Shown here in pieces: positions 16,528 to 24,546 of a DNA stretch of 64,000 bases. The notes under the pieces were generated by a model that worked only from the letters and a program-made list of their open reading frames with translations, was not told the DNA's origin and did not search any database. The DNA is taken from assembly GCA_902793685.1 (NCBI GenBank), contig CADBEN010000004.1, positions 1 through 64,000 on the forward strand. Reading direction: 5' to 3'. The stretch comes from an uncultured Lachnospiraceae bacterium (GTDB lineage: Bacteria > Bacillota > Clostridia > Lachnospirales > Lachnospiraceae). Position 1 is the stretch's first letter. The number at the start of each line of letters is the position of its first letter. The position numbers were made by a program, and so were the translations under genes.

Positions 16528-16542
16528 TTTGATATTGTCCGC

Positions 16543-16577
16543 TTTACATCGGAGAAATGATTTTGTATAATTTCTCC
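16543..16577 (+). promoter_or_regulatory. purC promoter with an overlapping palindrome, followed by two leader hairpins
   Basis: TTTACA (16543-16548), 17 bases, TATAAT (16566-16571) is a near-consensus promoter. An inverted repeat GGAGAAAT (16551-16558) ... ATTTCTCC (16570-16577) covers the spacer and the -10 box, as expected for a repressor site. Downstream, the 70-base leader holds two small hairpins (16586-16602 and 16607-16618). No purine riboswitch core was recognised. Confidence 0.68.
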
Positions 16578-16642
16578 GTTGATTTCGCCGGCACTGCCGG
16601 CGGAGAGCAGAAATCTGCGACAGAAGTACACAGCAGGAAAGG

Positions 16643-17368
16643 ATGACCGGACTTATGGAAAAACGGGAGCTTTTGCAGAGCGGAAGCACCGCGGATGTCT
16701 ACCGGACCGATGACCCGGCAGTGGTTCTCGTATCCCGCAAGGATACGGTGGAGGACCGGGTGAGCGGCAGGTCGGAGGAGATCCCCGGCAAGGGCGCTGT
16801 CTGCAGCCGCATGACGAACCATCTGTACCGGCTGCTGGAGACTAAGAATGTGAGCGGCGCCTTTGTGGAGGAAGTGACGGATACGGACAGTCTGTTCCGG
16901 GAGACGAAACAGCTTCCCTTCGACGTCATCGTCCGCAACTACAGTGCAGGGAAATATCCGGAACGGACCGGGATCGCGGAAGGCACGGCGCTGGCTGTGC
17001 CGACGGTGGAGTTTATCCTGAAGGACCGGGAACTCGGCGACCCGATGATCAACGGGTACGACGTGCTGGCCATGCAGCTGGCGACAGAGGAGGAGATCGA
17101 GACTCTGGTGCGCACCGCGTTCCGCGTGAACGAGGTGCTGACTCCGTACTTCAAGTCTGTCAACACCGACCTGATCGATATGGAGCTGGTGTTCGGACGC
17201 GGGAAGGACGGCGTGGTGCTGACGGGCGAGCTTTCACCGGACACGATGCGTCTCTGGGACAGCCGCACCCATGAAAAACTGGATAAGGACCGCTTCCGTA
17301 AGGGCCTCGGGAACGTCGGGGATGCGTACCGGGAAATGTTCGGGCGCCTGAATATCGGACGGGTGTAG
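16643..17368 (+). CDS. purC: Phosphoribosylaminoimidazole-succinocarboxamide synthase
   Basis: SAICAR synthase joins CAIR and aspartate with ATP in purine synthesis. The 241 residues match the family: KRELLQSGSTADVY near the start, SRMTNHLYRLLE, DVIVRNYSAG, TPYFKSVNTDLIDMELVFGR, then the SPDTMRLWD block with the metal and nucleotide residues, and DKDRFRKGLG. The ATG at 16643 follows AGGAAAGG closely; ATG 16655, giving MEKRELL, is a likely alternative. It starts a run of AMP-branch genes, purC, purB, purA. Confidence 0.92.
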   Translation: MTGLMEKRELLQSGSTADVYRTDDPAVVLVSRKDTVEDRVSGRSEEIPGKGAVCSRMTNHLYRLLETKNVSGAFVEEVTDTDSLFRETKQLPFDVIVRNYSAGKYPERTGIAEGTALAVPTVEFILKDRELGDPMINGYDVLAMQLATEEEIETLVRTAFRVNEVLTPYFKSVNTDLIDMELVFGRGKDGVVLTGELSPDTMRLWDSRTHEKLDKDRFRKGLGNVGDAYREMFGRLNIGRV

Positions 17369-17378
17369 TCTATCATCG

Positions 17379-17405
17379 GGAAGGAAGTTTCGGCTTCCTT
17401 CCTTT
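17379..17405 (+). terminator. Weak terminator-like hairpin between purC and purB
   Basis: A 9-bp stem (GGAAGGAAG with CTTCCTTCC, loop TTTCGG) is followed by only TTTGCTG. It could attenuate read-through from purC to purB. Confidence 0.5.
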
Positions 17406-17415
17406 GCTGTAAATA

Positions 17416-17467
17416 AAGGAAACCGGCGCCCCGGAAGGGGGCAGTCAGAATAAGGAAACCGGCGCCC
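17416..17467 (+). repeat. Direct repeat upstream of purB
   Basis: AAGGAAACCGGCGCCC occurs at 17416-17431 and again at 17452-17467, 36 bases apart, in the 138-base gap before purB. Each contains the palindrome GGCGCC. Function unknown. Confidence 0.7.
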
Positions 17468-17506
17468 GGGCGGGCGCATGAAATCATAAAGATAAAGGAG
17501 TTTGCC

Positions 17507-18946
17507 ATGGCGAAGGATTATACGAGGTATTCCAGTCCGCTTTCCGAGCGGTACGCAAGCAAGGAAATGCAGTATCTGTTCTCCCAGGAGAAGAAGTTCC
17601 GCACCTGGAGAAAGCTTTGGATCGCCCTCGCGGAGACCGAGAAGGAGCTGGGACTTAACATCACCCAGGAGCAGATCGACGAGCTGAAGGCCCATGCGGA
17701 CGATGTGAACTACGCGGACGCTGAGGCGCGGGAGAAGATCGTGCGGCACGACGTCATGAGCCACGTTTATGCCTACGGCCTGCAGTGCCCGAAGGCGAAG
17801 GGCATCATCCACCTCGGCGCCACCAGCTGCTACGTGGGCGACAACACCGACATCATCCTCATGACCGAGGGCCTGAAGATGGTGCGGACGCGCCTGGTAA
17901 ACGTGATCGCGGAGCTGGCGAAGTTCGCGGACCAGTACAAGGATCTGCCGACGCTGGCGTTCACCCACTTCCAGCCGGCGCAGCCCACCACGGTGGGAAA
18001 GCGCGCCACCCTGTGGCTGAACGAGCTGCTGCTGGATCTGGAGGACCTGAATTATGTTCTGTCCACCATGAAGCTTCTGGGCTGCAAGGGAACCACCGGC
18101 ACCCAGGCAAGCTTTGTGGAGCTGTTCGAGGGCGATGAAGAGAAGATCCGGAAGATCGATCCGATGATCGCGGAAAAGATGGGCTTTTCCGCCTGCGTGC
18201 CGGTGTCCGGCCAGACCTACTCCAGAAAGGTCGACACCCGCGTCCTCAACGTGCTCGCCGGTATTGCCCAGAGTGCCCACAAGTTCTCCAACGACATCCG
18301 ACTTCTGCAGCATCTGAAGGAGATCGAGGAGCCCTTCGAGAAGAGCCAGATCGGTTCCTCCGCCATGGCGTACAAGCGGAACCCGATGCGCTGCGAGCGC
18401 ATGGCCTCCCTCGCGGACTATGTGATGAGCGACGTCTTCAATCCGATGATCGTGGCCAGCACCCAGTGGTTCGAGCGCACCCTGGACGACTCCGCCAACA
18501 AGCGTCTCTCCGTGCCGGAGGGCTTCCTGGCGGTGGACGGCATCCTGCAGCTCTACATGAACGTGGTGGACGGCCTGGTGGTCTATCCGAAGGTCATTGA
18601 AAAGCGGCTGATGTCGGAGCTCCCGTTCATGGCCACCGAGAACATCATGATGGACGCGGTCAAGGCCGGCGGCGACCGGCAGGAGCTGCATGAGCGGATC
18701 CGCGAGCTTTCCATGGAAGCAGGAAAGCACGTGAAGGCGGAAGGAAAGGACAACGACCTTCTGGAGCTCATCGCCGCGGACCCGGCGTTCAACCTGAAGC
18801 TCGAGGATCTTCAGAAGACCATGGACCCGCACCGCTATGTGGGCCGCAGCCCGCAGCAGGTCACGGATTTCCTGAAGGAGTGCGTGGCGCCGGTGCTGGA
18901 AGAGTACCGGGACGTGCTGGGAGAAAAGGCGGAGATCAACGTCTGA
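17507..18946 (+). CDS. purB: Adenylosuccinate lyase
   Basis: This 479-residue member of the fumarase/aspartase superfamily cleaves SAICAR and adenylosuccinate. The family signature is GSSAMAYKRNPMRCERM (from about residue 283), with the flexible catalytic loop serine. IIHLGATSCYVGDNTD and LPTLAFTHFQPAQPTTVGKR are the other two conserved regions. AAAGGAGTTTGCC precedes the start. It acts on the product of the purC enzyme and, in the AMP branch, on the product of PurA, both of which flank it. Confidence 0.95.
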   Translation: MAKDYTRYSSPLSERYASKEMQYLFSQEKKFRTWRKLWIALAETEKELGLNITQEQIDELKAHADDVNYADAEAREKIVRHDVMSHVYAYGLQCPKAKGIIHLGATSCYVGDNTDIILMTEGLKMVRTRLVNVIAELAKFADQYKDLPTLAFTHFQPAQPTTVGKRATLWLNELLLDLEDLNYVLSTMKLLGCKGTTGTQASFVELFEGDEEKIRKIDPMIAEKMGFSACVPVSGQTYSRKVDTRVLNVLAGIAQSAHKFSNDIRLLQHLKEIEEPFEKSQIGSSAMAYKRNPMRCERMASLADYVMSDVFNPMIVASTQWFERTLDDSANKRLSVPEGFLAVDGILQLYMNVVDGLVVYPKVIEKRLMSELPFMATENIMMDAVKAGGDRQELHERIRELSMEAGKHVKAEGKDNDLLELIAADPAFNLKLEDLQKTMDPHRYVGRSPQQVTDFLKECVAPVLEEYRDVLGEKAEINV

Positions 18947-19040
18947 GTGCTCTGAAACGGGGACAGGCTCAGGGATGGATATGAGCGGGAAAAGGTTTCG
19001 AAATATCTAAGTCAGTGCATTTGCTGCAAGGGAGGCATAT

Positions 19041-20321
19041 ATGTCAGTCAAGGCAATCGTAGGCGCAAACTGGGGAGATGAAGGAAAGGGCAAGATCACG
19101 GACATGCTCGCGGAGAACGCGGACATTGTGGTCCGCTTCCAGGGAGGCGCAAACGCGGGACACACCATCAACAATCAGTACGGTAGGTTTTCCCTGCATC
19201 TCCTGCCCTCCGGCGTGTTCTATCAGAACATTACGAACGTTATCGGAAACGGTGTGGCGTTCGATGTACAGAAGTTCGTGAACGAGCTGAAATATCTGGA
19301 GGAGTGCGGCGTCCCGAAGCCGAAGATCCTGGTCTCCGACCGGGTCCAGCTGCTGATGCCTTACCATATCCTGCAGGATACCTACGAGGAGGCAAGACTT
19401 GCGGGCCATGCCTACGGCTCCACCAAGTCCGGCATCGCCCCCTTTTACTCTGACAAGTTCTCGAAGACCGGCATCCAGGTGAACGAGCTGTTCGACGAGG
19501 AAGTGCTTCAGGAGAAGGTGAAGAACATCTGCGCCCTGAAGAACACCATGTTCAAATACCTCTATCATCAGCCGGAGCTGGTGCCGGAGGAGCTTCTGGA
19601 GCTTCTGCACAGCTACCGCGACATGATCGAGCCTTACCTTGCGGATACGGGCGCCTTCCTCACGAAGGCGCTGAAGGAAGGAAAGCGGGTGCTGGTGGAA
19701 GGACAGCTGGGCTCCCTGAAGGATCCGGACCAGGGAATCTACCCCATGGTCACCAGTTCTCCCACCATCGCGGCCTACAGCGCGGTGGGCGCAGGCTTCC
19801 CGCCCTATGAGATCAAGGACATCGTGACTGTGGTGAAGGCCTATTCCAGCGCAGTGGGCGGCGGCGAGTTCGTGAGCGAGATCTTCGGGGACGAGGCGGA
19901 AGAGCTCCGGAAGCGCGGCGGCGACAAGGGCGAGTACGGCGCCACCACGGGACGGCCGAGAAGAGTCGGCTGGTTCGACTGCGTGGCGAGCCGCTACGGC
20001 GTCCGGGTGCAGGGGACCACGGAGGTGGTGCTGACCATCGTGGACGCCCTGGGCTATCTCGACGAGATCCCGGTGTGCGTGGGCTACGAGATCAACGGCA
20101 AGGTGACGCGGGACTTCCCGACCACGCCTTCCCTCGCGAAGGCAAAGCCGGTGTGGAAGGTGCTTCCGGGCTGGAAGTGCGATATCCGCGGGATCCGGAA
20201 GTACGAGGATCTGCCGGAGAACTGCCGGAAGTATATTGAGTTCATCGAAAAGGAGATCGAGGCGCCCATCACAATGGTGTCCAACGGACCGGGAAGAGAC
20301 GAGATCATCTTCAGGAAGTGA
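19041..20321 (+). CDS. purA: Adenylosuccinate synthetase
   Basis: This 426-residue GTP-dependent enzyme makes adenylosuccinate from IMP and aspartate. It opens with GANWGDEGKGKITDMLAE, the P-loop with the catalytic aspartate, and GGANAGHTI with the catalytic histidine. Later come GSTKSGIAPFYSDK, TSSPTIAAYSAVGAGFP, GATTGRPRRVGWFD and ISNGP-like VSNGPGRDEII. The length is normal. CAAGGGAGGCATAT marks the start. A 23-bp terminator follows directly. Confidence 0.96.
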   Translation: MSVKAIVGANWGDEGKGKITDMLAENADIVVRFQGGANAGHTINNQYGRFSLHLLPSGVFYQNITNVIGNGVAFDVQKFVNELKYLEECGVPKPKILVSDRVQLLMPYHILQDTYEEARLAGHAYGSTKSGIAPFYSDKFSKTGIQVNELFDEEVLQEKVKNICALKNTMFKYLYHQPELVPEELLELLHSYRDMIEPYLADTGAFLTKALKEGKRVLVEGQLGSLKDPDQGIYPMVTSSPTIAAYSAVGAGFPPYEIKDIVTVVKAYSSAVGGGEFVSEIFGDEAEELRKRGGDKGEYGATTGRPRRVGWFDCVASRYGVRVQGTTEVVLTIVDALGYLDEIPVCVGYEINGKVTRDFPTTPSLAKAKPVWKVLPGWKCDIRGIRKYEDLPENCRKYIEFIEKEIEAPITMVSNGPGRDEIIFRK

Positions 20322-20325
20322 TACG

Positions 20326-20383
20326 GTACAACAGGCAGGGGCTTTCGCGATGCGAAAGCCCCTGCCTGTTGTACGATATTTTT
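20326..20383 (+). terminator. Strong terminator of purA
   Basis: A perfect 23-bp stem (20326-20348 with 20352-20374), three-base loop GAT, then GATATTTTTC. It begins five bases after the purA stop and lies between convergent genes. Confidence 0.95.
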
Positions 20384-20385
20384 CT

Positions 20386-20652
20386 TCAGCTGTTTTCTTT
20401 CGTTTGCTCTTCAGTCTCTTTCTTCAGTTCCTTCCGCTTCATCTGTTTGATGAACAGGAGATAGGCGTAGATCAGGACGGGAAGGACTACGTCGGCAAAG
20501 ATCAGGGCCTTGAGCAGGGAGGCCTGCCCGGGGCCGCCGAAGACACCGACGATCAGGGTGGCGGCGATGAGCGCGAGAAGCAGAATTACAAGAAACAGCG
20601 CCGCGCCGCGGGCCAGAGGAGAATGCTTCGGTGCGGGAGATTTAGGATCCAT
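20386..20652 (-). CDS. Small two-helix membrane protein
   Basis: This is an 88-residue protein with two hydrophobic segments (ALFLVILLLALIAATLIVG, about 17-36, and ALIFADVVLPVLIYAYLLFI, about 49-68) and a charged C-terminal tail of Lys and Glu. The start at 20652 is set by AAAGGAG nine bases upstream; the longer frame runs back into the ABC-F gene. It follows that gene by 13 bases, so the two are probably co-transcribed. Unknown function; no family recognised. Confidence 0.7.
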   Translation of the reverse strand: MDPKSPAPKHSPLARGAALFLVILLLALIAATLIVGVFGGPGQASLLKALIFADVVLPVLIYAYLLFIKQMKRKELKKETEEQTKENS

Positions 20653-20665
20653 TTGCGGTCTCCTT

Positions 20666-22726
20666 TCAGACATCATCTTCGGAGGCCAGGGCCTCCCATT
20701 CTTCATATAAGGTTTCCAGTTCCGCCTCGGCGGCTTCTTTCTGCCGCTGGAGGGTAAGAAGCTTGGCGGCATCGCGCTGGTTTTCGGGAAGAGAGAAGGC
20801 GTCTTCCACTTCGCTGACTATGGTCTCCAGTTCGTGGATGCGGTTTTCGCATTTTTCCAGCTGCTGCTTCCGTTTTTTTTCGGCTGCTTTCTGTGCCTTG
20901 GCAAGCTCCCAGTCGGCGCGGGAGGAATTGACCGCACCATCGGCTGTGTCTGAACTGCCGCCCGGGAAACCGGAACAGCCTGAGGAAGGACCGGCACCAT
21001 TCCCTGCGGCACCGGTATTCCGGCTGCCGCCTAAGCCCCCGGCTCCGCCCGGAAGACTGGCGCTGCTGGCATCGCCCGCGAGGTTCCCTGCGCCGGACAT
21101 GATCCCCGCGGCGCGCTCCACGTCGGCTTTTTTCTCGAGATAGTAGTCGTAGTTGCCGATGTAGTTCAGGAGCTTTTTGCCGGTGAGATCAAGGATGCGG
21201 GTGGCGGTGCGGTTGATGAAATAGCGGTCGTGGGAGACGTAGAGCACGGTGCCGGGAAAGCGGCGGATGGCGTCCTCCAGGATCTCCTTTGAGACGATGT
21301 CCAGATGGTTTGTCGGCTCGTCCAGGATCAGAAGGTTGGCCTGGGAGAGCATGAGCTTTGCCAGCGAGACGCGGCCGCGCTCGCCGCCGGAGAGATCCGC
21401 GATGCGCTTGAAGACATCGTCCCCGGTGAAGAGGAAGGCAGCCAGCATGCTGCGGACCTCGGTGTTGTTCATGTCGGGCCAGGTGTCCTGGAGTTCCTCG
21501 AAGAGGGTCTTTTCGGGGTGCAGGACGGCGTGCTCCTGGTCGTAGTAGGCGATCAGGACCCGGGCGCCCAGGGTCACGCTGCCGGCATCCGGGGCCAGAA
21601 GGCCGTTGATGATCTTCAGGATGGTGGTCTTGCCGGTGCCGTTGTCGCCGATGATGGCGACGTGCTCGCCGCGCTTCAGTTCAAAGCTTACGTCCCGGAA
21701 GAGCTCCTGGGAGCCGAAGGACTTGGCGAGGCCTTCCGCCTGGAGGACATCGTTCCCGCTTTCCTCCAGCATGGAGAAGGAGAGGGCCATGTCGGCCTTT
21801 TCTTCCGCGGGGCGGTCCAGGCGCTCGACCCGGTTCAGCATCTTTTCGCGGCTCTCGGCGCGCTTGATGGACTTCTCCCGGTTGAAGGATTTGAGCTTCC
21901 GGATGACCTCTTCCTGGTGGCGGATCTCCGCCTGCTGGTTCAGATAGGCCCGGAGCTGCGATGCGCGGACCTCGGCTTTTTTCTCCGCGTAGCGGGTGTA
22001 GTTGCCTTCGTAGCCGTTCACGATGCCGTTCTCGATGTCGAAGACCCGGTTCACGATGCGGTCCAGGAAATAGCGGTCGTGGGAGACGATGACCACGGCG
22101 CCGCTGAAGTTCATGAGCCAGGTCTCCAGCCACTCGATGCTGCGGAGGTCCAGGTGGTTCGTGGGCTCGTCCAGGAGGATGATGTCGGGCTGCTCCAGAA
22201 GAAGCTTGCCCAGGAAGACACGGGTCTTCTGGCCGCCGGAGAGGTCGTGCATGCGCTTGCCGGCCTCCTCCTCGGTGAATCCCAGGCCGTTCAGGACCCC
22301 GTTCACCCGGGAGCGGGCCTGATAGCCGTCGGCAGTCTCGTAGGCGTGCTCGGTCCGCTCATATTCGCGGTAGAGGGCGTCGAGATCTTCGCCGGAGGCG
22401 TGCTTCATGGCTTCCTGCAGCTCCGCGAGGCGGGCCTCCATGTCGAGGATGGGCTGGATGACCTGGGTCAGCTCCTCCCGGACGGTGAGGGCGGAGTCGA
22501 TGTTGTTGTTCTGGTGCAGGTAGCCGACGCGGCAGTCTTTTTTGAAGGTGACGATGCCGGAGTCCGCCGGGAGTTCCCCGGTGATGAGGTTCAAAAGCGT
22601 CGACTTGCCGGTGCCGTTCAGGCCGACGATGGCGGCCTTGTCATGTTCGTTCAGAAAAAACGAGGCGTCCCGGATGACCGGACTCCCCGCAAATGCTTTG
22701 GCAAGATGTGATACATTCAGGATCAT
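20666..22726 (-). CDS. ABC-F family ATPase with Uup-type C-terminal domain
   Basis: This 686-residue soluble protein has two ABC domains (P-loops GLNGTGKSTLLNLI and GDNGTGKTTILKII; signatures LSGGQKTRVFLGKLLL and LSGGERGRVSLAKLML) joined by a charged helical linker. It has no membrane domain, which defines ABC-F translation factors that act at the ribosomal E site. The last 80 residues form a Lys/Glu-rich coiled coil like the Uup C-terminal domain. A Gly/Ser/Ala-rich stretch of about 60 residues separates the second ABC from the coiled coil, which is unusual. The start at 22726 is chosen for the AAGGAAGA site; an upstream ATG at 22789 lies inside the promoter. Antibiotic protection is possible, but housekeeping (Uup/YdiF-like) is more likely. 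Confidence 0.88.
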   Translation of the reverse strand: MILNVSHLAKAFAGSPVIRDASFFLNEHDKAAIVGLNGTGKSTLLNLITGELPADSGIVTFKKDCRVGYLHQNNNIDSALTVREELTQVIQPILDMEARLAELQEAMKHASGEDLDALYREYERTEHAYETADGYQARSRVNGVLNGLGFTEEEAGKRMHDLSGGQKTRVFLGKLLLEQPDIILLDEPTNHLDLRSIEWLETWLMNFSGAVVIVSHDRYFLDRIVNRVFDIENGIVNGYEGNYTRYAEKKAEVRASQLRAYLNQQAEIRHQEEVIRKLKSFNREKSIKRAESREKMLNRVERLDRPAEEKADMALSFSMLEESGNDVLQAEGLAKSFGSQELFRDVSFELKRGEHVAIIGDNGTGKTTILKIINGLLAPDAGSVTLGARVLIAYYDQEHAVLHPEKTLFEELQDTWPDMNNTEVRSMLAAFLFTGDDVFKRIADLSGGERGRVSLAKLMLSQANLLILDEPTNHLDIVSKEILEDAIRRFPGTVLYVSHDRYFINRTATRILDLTGKKLLNYIGNYDYYLEKKADVERAAGIMSGAGNLAGDASSASLPGGAGGLGGSRNTGAAGNGAGPSSGCSGFPGGSSDTADGAVNSSRADWELAKAQKAAEKKRKQQLEKCENRIHELETIVSEVEDAFSLPENQRDAAKLLTLQRQKEAAEAELETLYEEWEALASEDDV

Positions 22727-22759
22727 GGATCTTCTTCCTTTTACGTTCGTTTCCCGTTC

Positions 22760-22789
22760 AGTATACTCTGAATGTGGGACGATTGACAA
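22760..22789 (-). promoter_or_regulatory. Promoter of the ABC-F gene
   Basis: Reading leftward, TTGTCA (22789-22784), 18 bases, TATACT (22765-22760). Its -35 box overlaps that of the rex promoter on the other strand. Confidence 0.65.
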
Positions 22790-22811
22790 GAAGATGAAAG
22801 TTATCTATACT
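22783..22811 (+). promoter_or_regulatory. Promoter of rex
   Basis: TTGACA (22783-22788), 17 bases, TATACT (22806-22811), a near-consensus site 37 bases before the rex start. Confidence 0.8.
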
Positions 22812-22848
22812 TTATTATTAAGTTTACAGAAAATGGGGTAAATGAAGG

Positions 22849-23487
22849 TTGAAGAAGAAGATCTCAAAGGCAGTCATCGCCCGCCTGCCGCGGTACTACC
22901 GTTATCTTTCAGATCTTATGGAAGAGGGCATCGACCGCATCTCCTCCAATGACCTGGCCCGAAGAATGAATGTCACAGCCTCCCAGATCCGTCAGGATCT
23001 CAACAATTTCGGCGGCTTTGGACAGCAGGGCTACGGATATAACGTTCAGTACCTCCGCGGTGAGATCGGAAAGCTTCTGGGGCTTGACCGGCAGAAGCAT
23101 GTCATTATTATCGGCGCGGGGCATCTTGGTCAGGCGCTGGCAAATTACGCGAACTTTTCCCGGCGCGGCTTTGAGGTGAAGGCGCTTTTTGACGTGGATC
23201 CGGCCATCATCGGAAAGACCATCCGGTCGGCGCAGGTCTACAGTCTGGATTATCTGGAGACTTATCTCGCGGAGAATGAAGTCGACATCGCAACGCTGAC
23301 CCTTCCCAGGGCACACGCGCTGGAAGTCATCAACCGCCTCTGCAGCGGCGGCGTCAAGGCGATCTGGAATTTTGCGCACACGGATCTGCCTGTCCCGGAG
23401 AATGTCCTGGTGGAGAACGTCCATCTGTCCGAAAGCCTGATGGAGCTTTCCTACCGGATGATCGCTGAGACGGAAGACGAGGAATAA
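22849..23487 (+). CDS. rex: Redox-sensing transcriptional repressor Rex
   Basis: This 212-residue regulator has an N-terminal winged helix (ISKAVIARLPRYYRYLSDL, LARRMNVTASQIRQDLNNFG) and a Rossmann domain (IIGAGHLGQALANYANFSRR, about 87-106). Rex senses the NADH/NAD ratio and represses fermentation and butyrate genes when NADH is low. The start is a TTG at 22849: an in-frame TGA stands two codons upstream and the product then aligns with known Rex ends. In this clostridial setting it could control the lactate or acyl-CoA genes, though I saw no TTGTTAA-type Rex site near the permease promoter. Confidence 0.95.
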   Translation: MKKKISKAVIARLPRYYRYLSDLMEEGIDRISSNDLARRMNVTASQIRQDLNNFGGFGQQGYGYNVQYLRGEIGKLLGLDRQKHVIIIGAGHLGQALANYANFSRRGFEVKALFDVDPAIIGKTIRSAQVYSLDYLETYLAENEVDIATLTLPRAHALEVINRLCSGGVKAIWNFAHTDLPVPENVLVENVHLSESLMELSYRMIAETEDEE

Positions 23488-23568
23488 CGGAAGCACTGGG
23501 GCTGTCGCACGGAAGCACTGCGGCAGCCTTTACTTTTGAAGCAGGCAAGTCCTGAAAGGAGGCATCCC

Positions 23569-24465
23569 ATGACCGTGCAGGACGGCATCAGAAGCTTCGG
23601 GCCGGAGGATCTTTCCCTGATCCCGCCGCGGAAGGCGGACGCGAACAAGGGGACCTACGGACACGTTCTTGTGATCGCGGGTTCGGAGGGCATGTGCGGC
23701 GCGGCGTATCTGTCCGCGCTGGCGGCTTACCGCACCGGGGCGGGGCTGGTGAGGATCTTTACGCCGGAACCGAACCGGCAGATCCTGCAGATCCAGCTGC
23801 CGGAGGCCATTGTCACCTCCTACGATACGGATACGGTGAACGCGGACCGGGAAGTCTGGAAGGCCCGCATAGCGGAGCTTATGGAGTGGGCTTCCGCAGT
23901 GGTCCTGGGCCCGGGCCTCGGGAAGGCGGACTATGTGAAGGACCTGGTGGAGGACGTCCTGGAGGCGTCTTATGTCCCGCTGATCATCGACGCGGACGCG
24001 CTGAATGCCATCGCGGAGTACCCGTATCTCACAGGCTTCTATACCGAAAACATGATCCTGACGCCCCATGTGGGGGAGATGGCCCGGCTGACGGGCAGGA
24101 CCATCGCGGAGCTCCTCAATGATCCGGCGGCTGCGGCGGCGGAGTACCGGGACACCTACGGTGTGAACTGTGTGCTGAAGTGCCATCAGACGGTGACGGC
24201 GGCTACGGACGGACAGCTTTACCGGACGCTCTCCGGAACGCCGGCCCTGGCGAAGGCCGGGACCGGGGACGTACTGACGGGGATCATCGCCGGCTGCCTC
24301 TGTCTCGGCATGGAAGAGGGACAGGCGGCGGCCTTCGGCTCCTTCCTGCACGGGATGGCTGGCCTGAAGGCGGCGGAACGTTCGTCGGTCCACGGCGTGC
24401 TGGCGCGGGAGGTGGCGGAGGCTGTGCCCTTCGTCATGCGCGCTGTGCCGGGCGTAACTTTCTGA
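23569..24465 (+). CDS. nnrD: ADP/ATP-dependent NAD(P)H-hydrate dehydratase
   Basis: This 298-residue protein of the ribokinase-like YjeF C-terminal family repairs hydrated NAD(P)H. Seen are KGTYGHVLVIAGSEGMCGAAYL, VLGPGLGK, LIIDADALNAI, LTPHVGEMARLTG and the nucleotide-site KAGTGDVLTGIIAGC. The epimerase (YjeF N-terminal) domain that is often fused is absent. AAAGGAGG sits before ATG 23569; the TTG at 23536 that extends the frame is not needed. It lies between rex and alr; a cofactor-repair gene beside a redox sensor fits, but need not be functional linkage. Confidence 0.9.
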   Translation: MTVQDGIRSFGPEDLSLIPPRKADANKGTYGHVLVIAGSEGMCGAAYLSALAAYRTGAGLVRIFTPEPNRQILQIQLPEAIVTSYDTDTVNADREVWKARIAELMEWASAVVLGPGLGKADYVKDLVEDVLEASYVPLIIDADALNAIAEYPYLTGFYTENMILTPHVGEMARLTGRTIAELLNDPAAAAAEYRDTYGVNCVLKCHQTVTAATDGQLYRTLSGTPALAKAGTGDVLTGIIAGCLCLGMEEGQAAAFGSFLHGMAGLKAAERSSVHGVLAREVAEAVPFVMRAVPGVTF

Positions 24466-24546
24466 ATGCCAGGCGCACAAGCCTGACCGTAAAACAAAAG
24501 ATCTCTGTGTCCTGCGGGACGCGGTGAAGTAAGAAAGGCAGTTGCC

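Noticed and set aside
16572-16642. Purine riboswitch before purC
   Set aside because: The leader is only about 65 bases and its hairpins do not form the three-way junction with the conserved loops.
22811-22848. Rex operator before rex
   Set aside because: I looked for TTGTTAA...TTAACAA and found no acceptable match.
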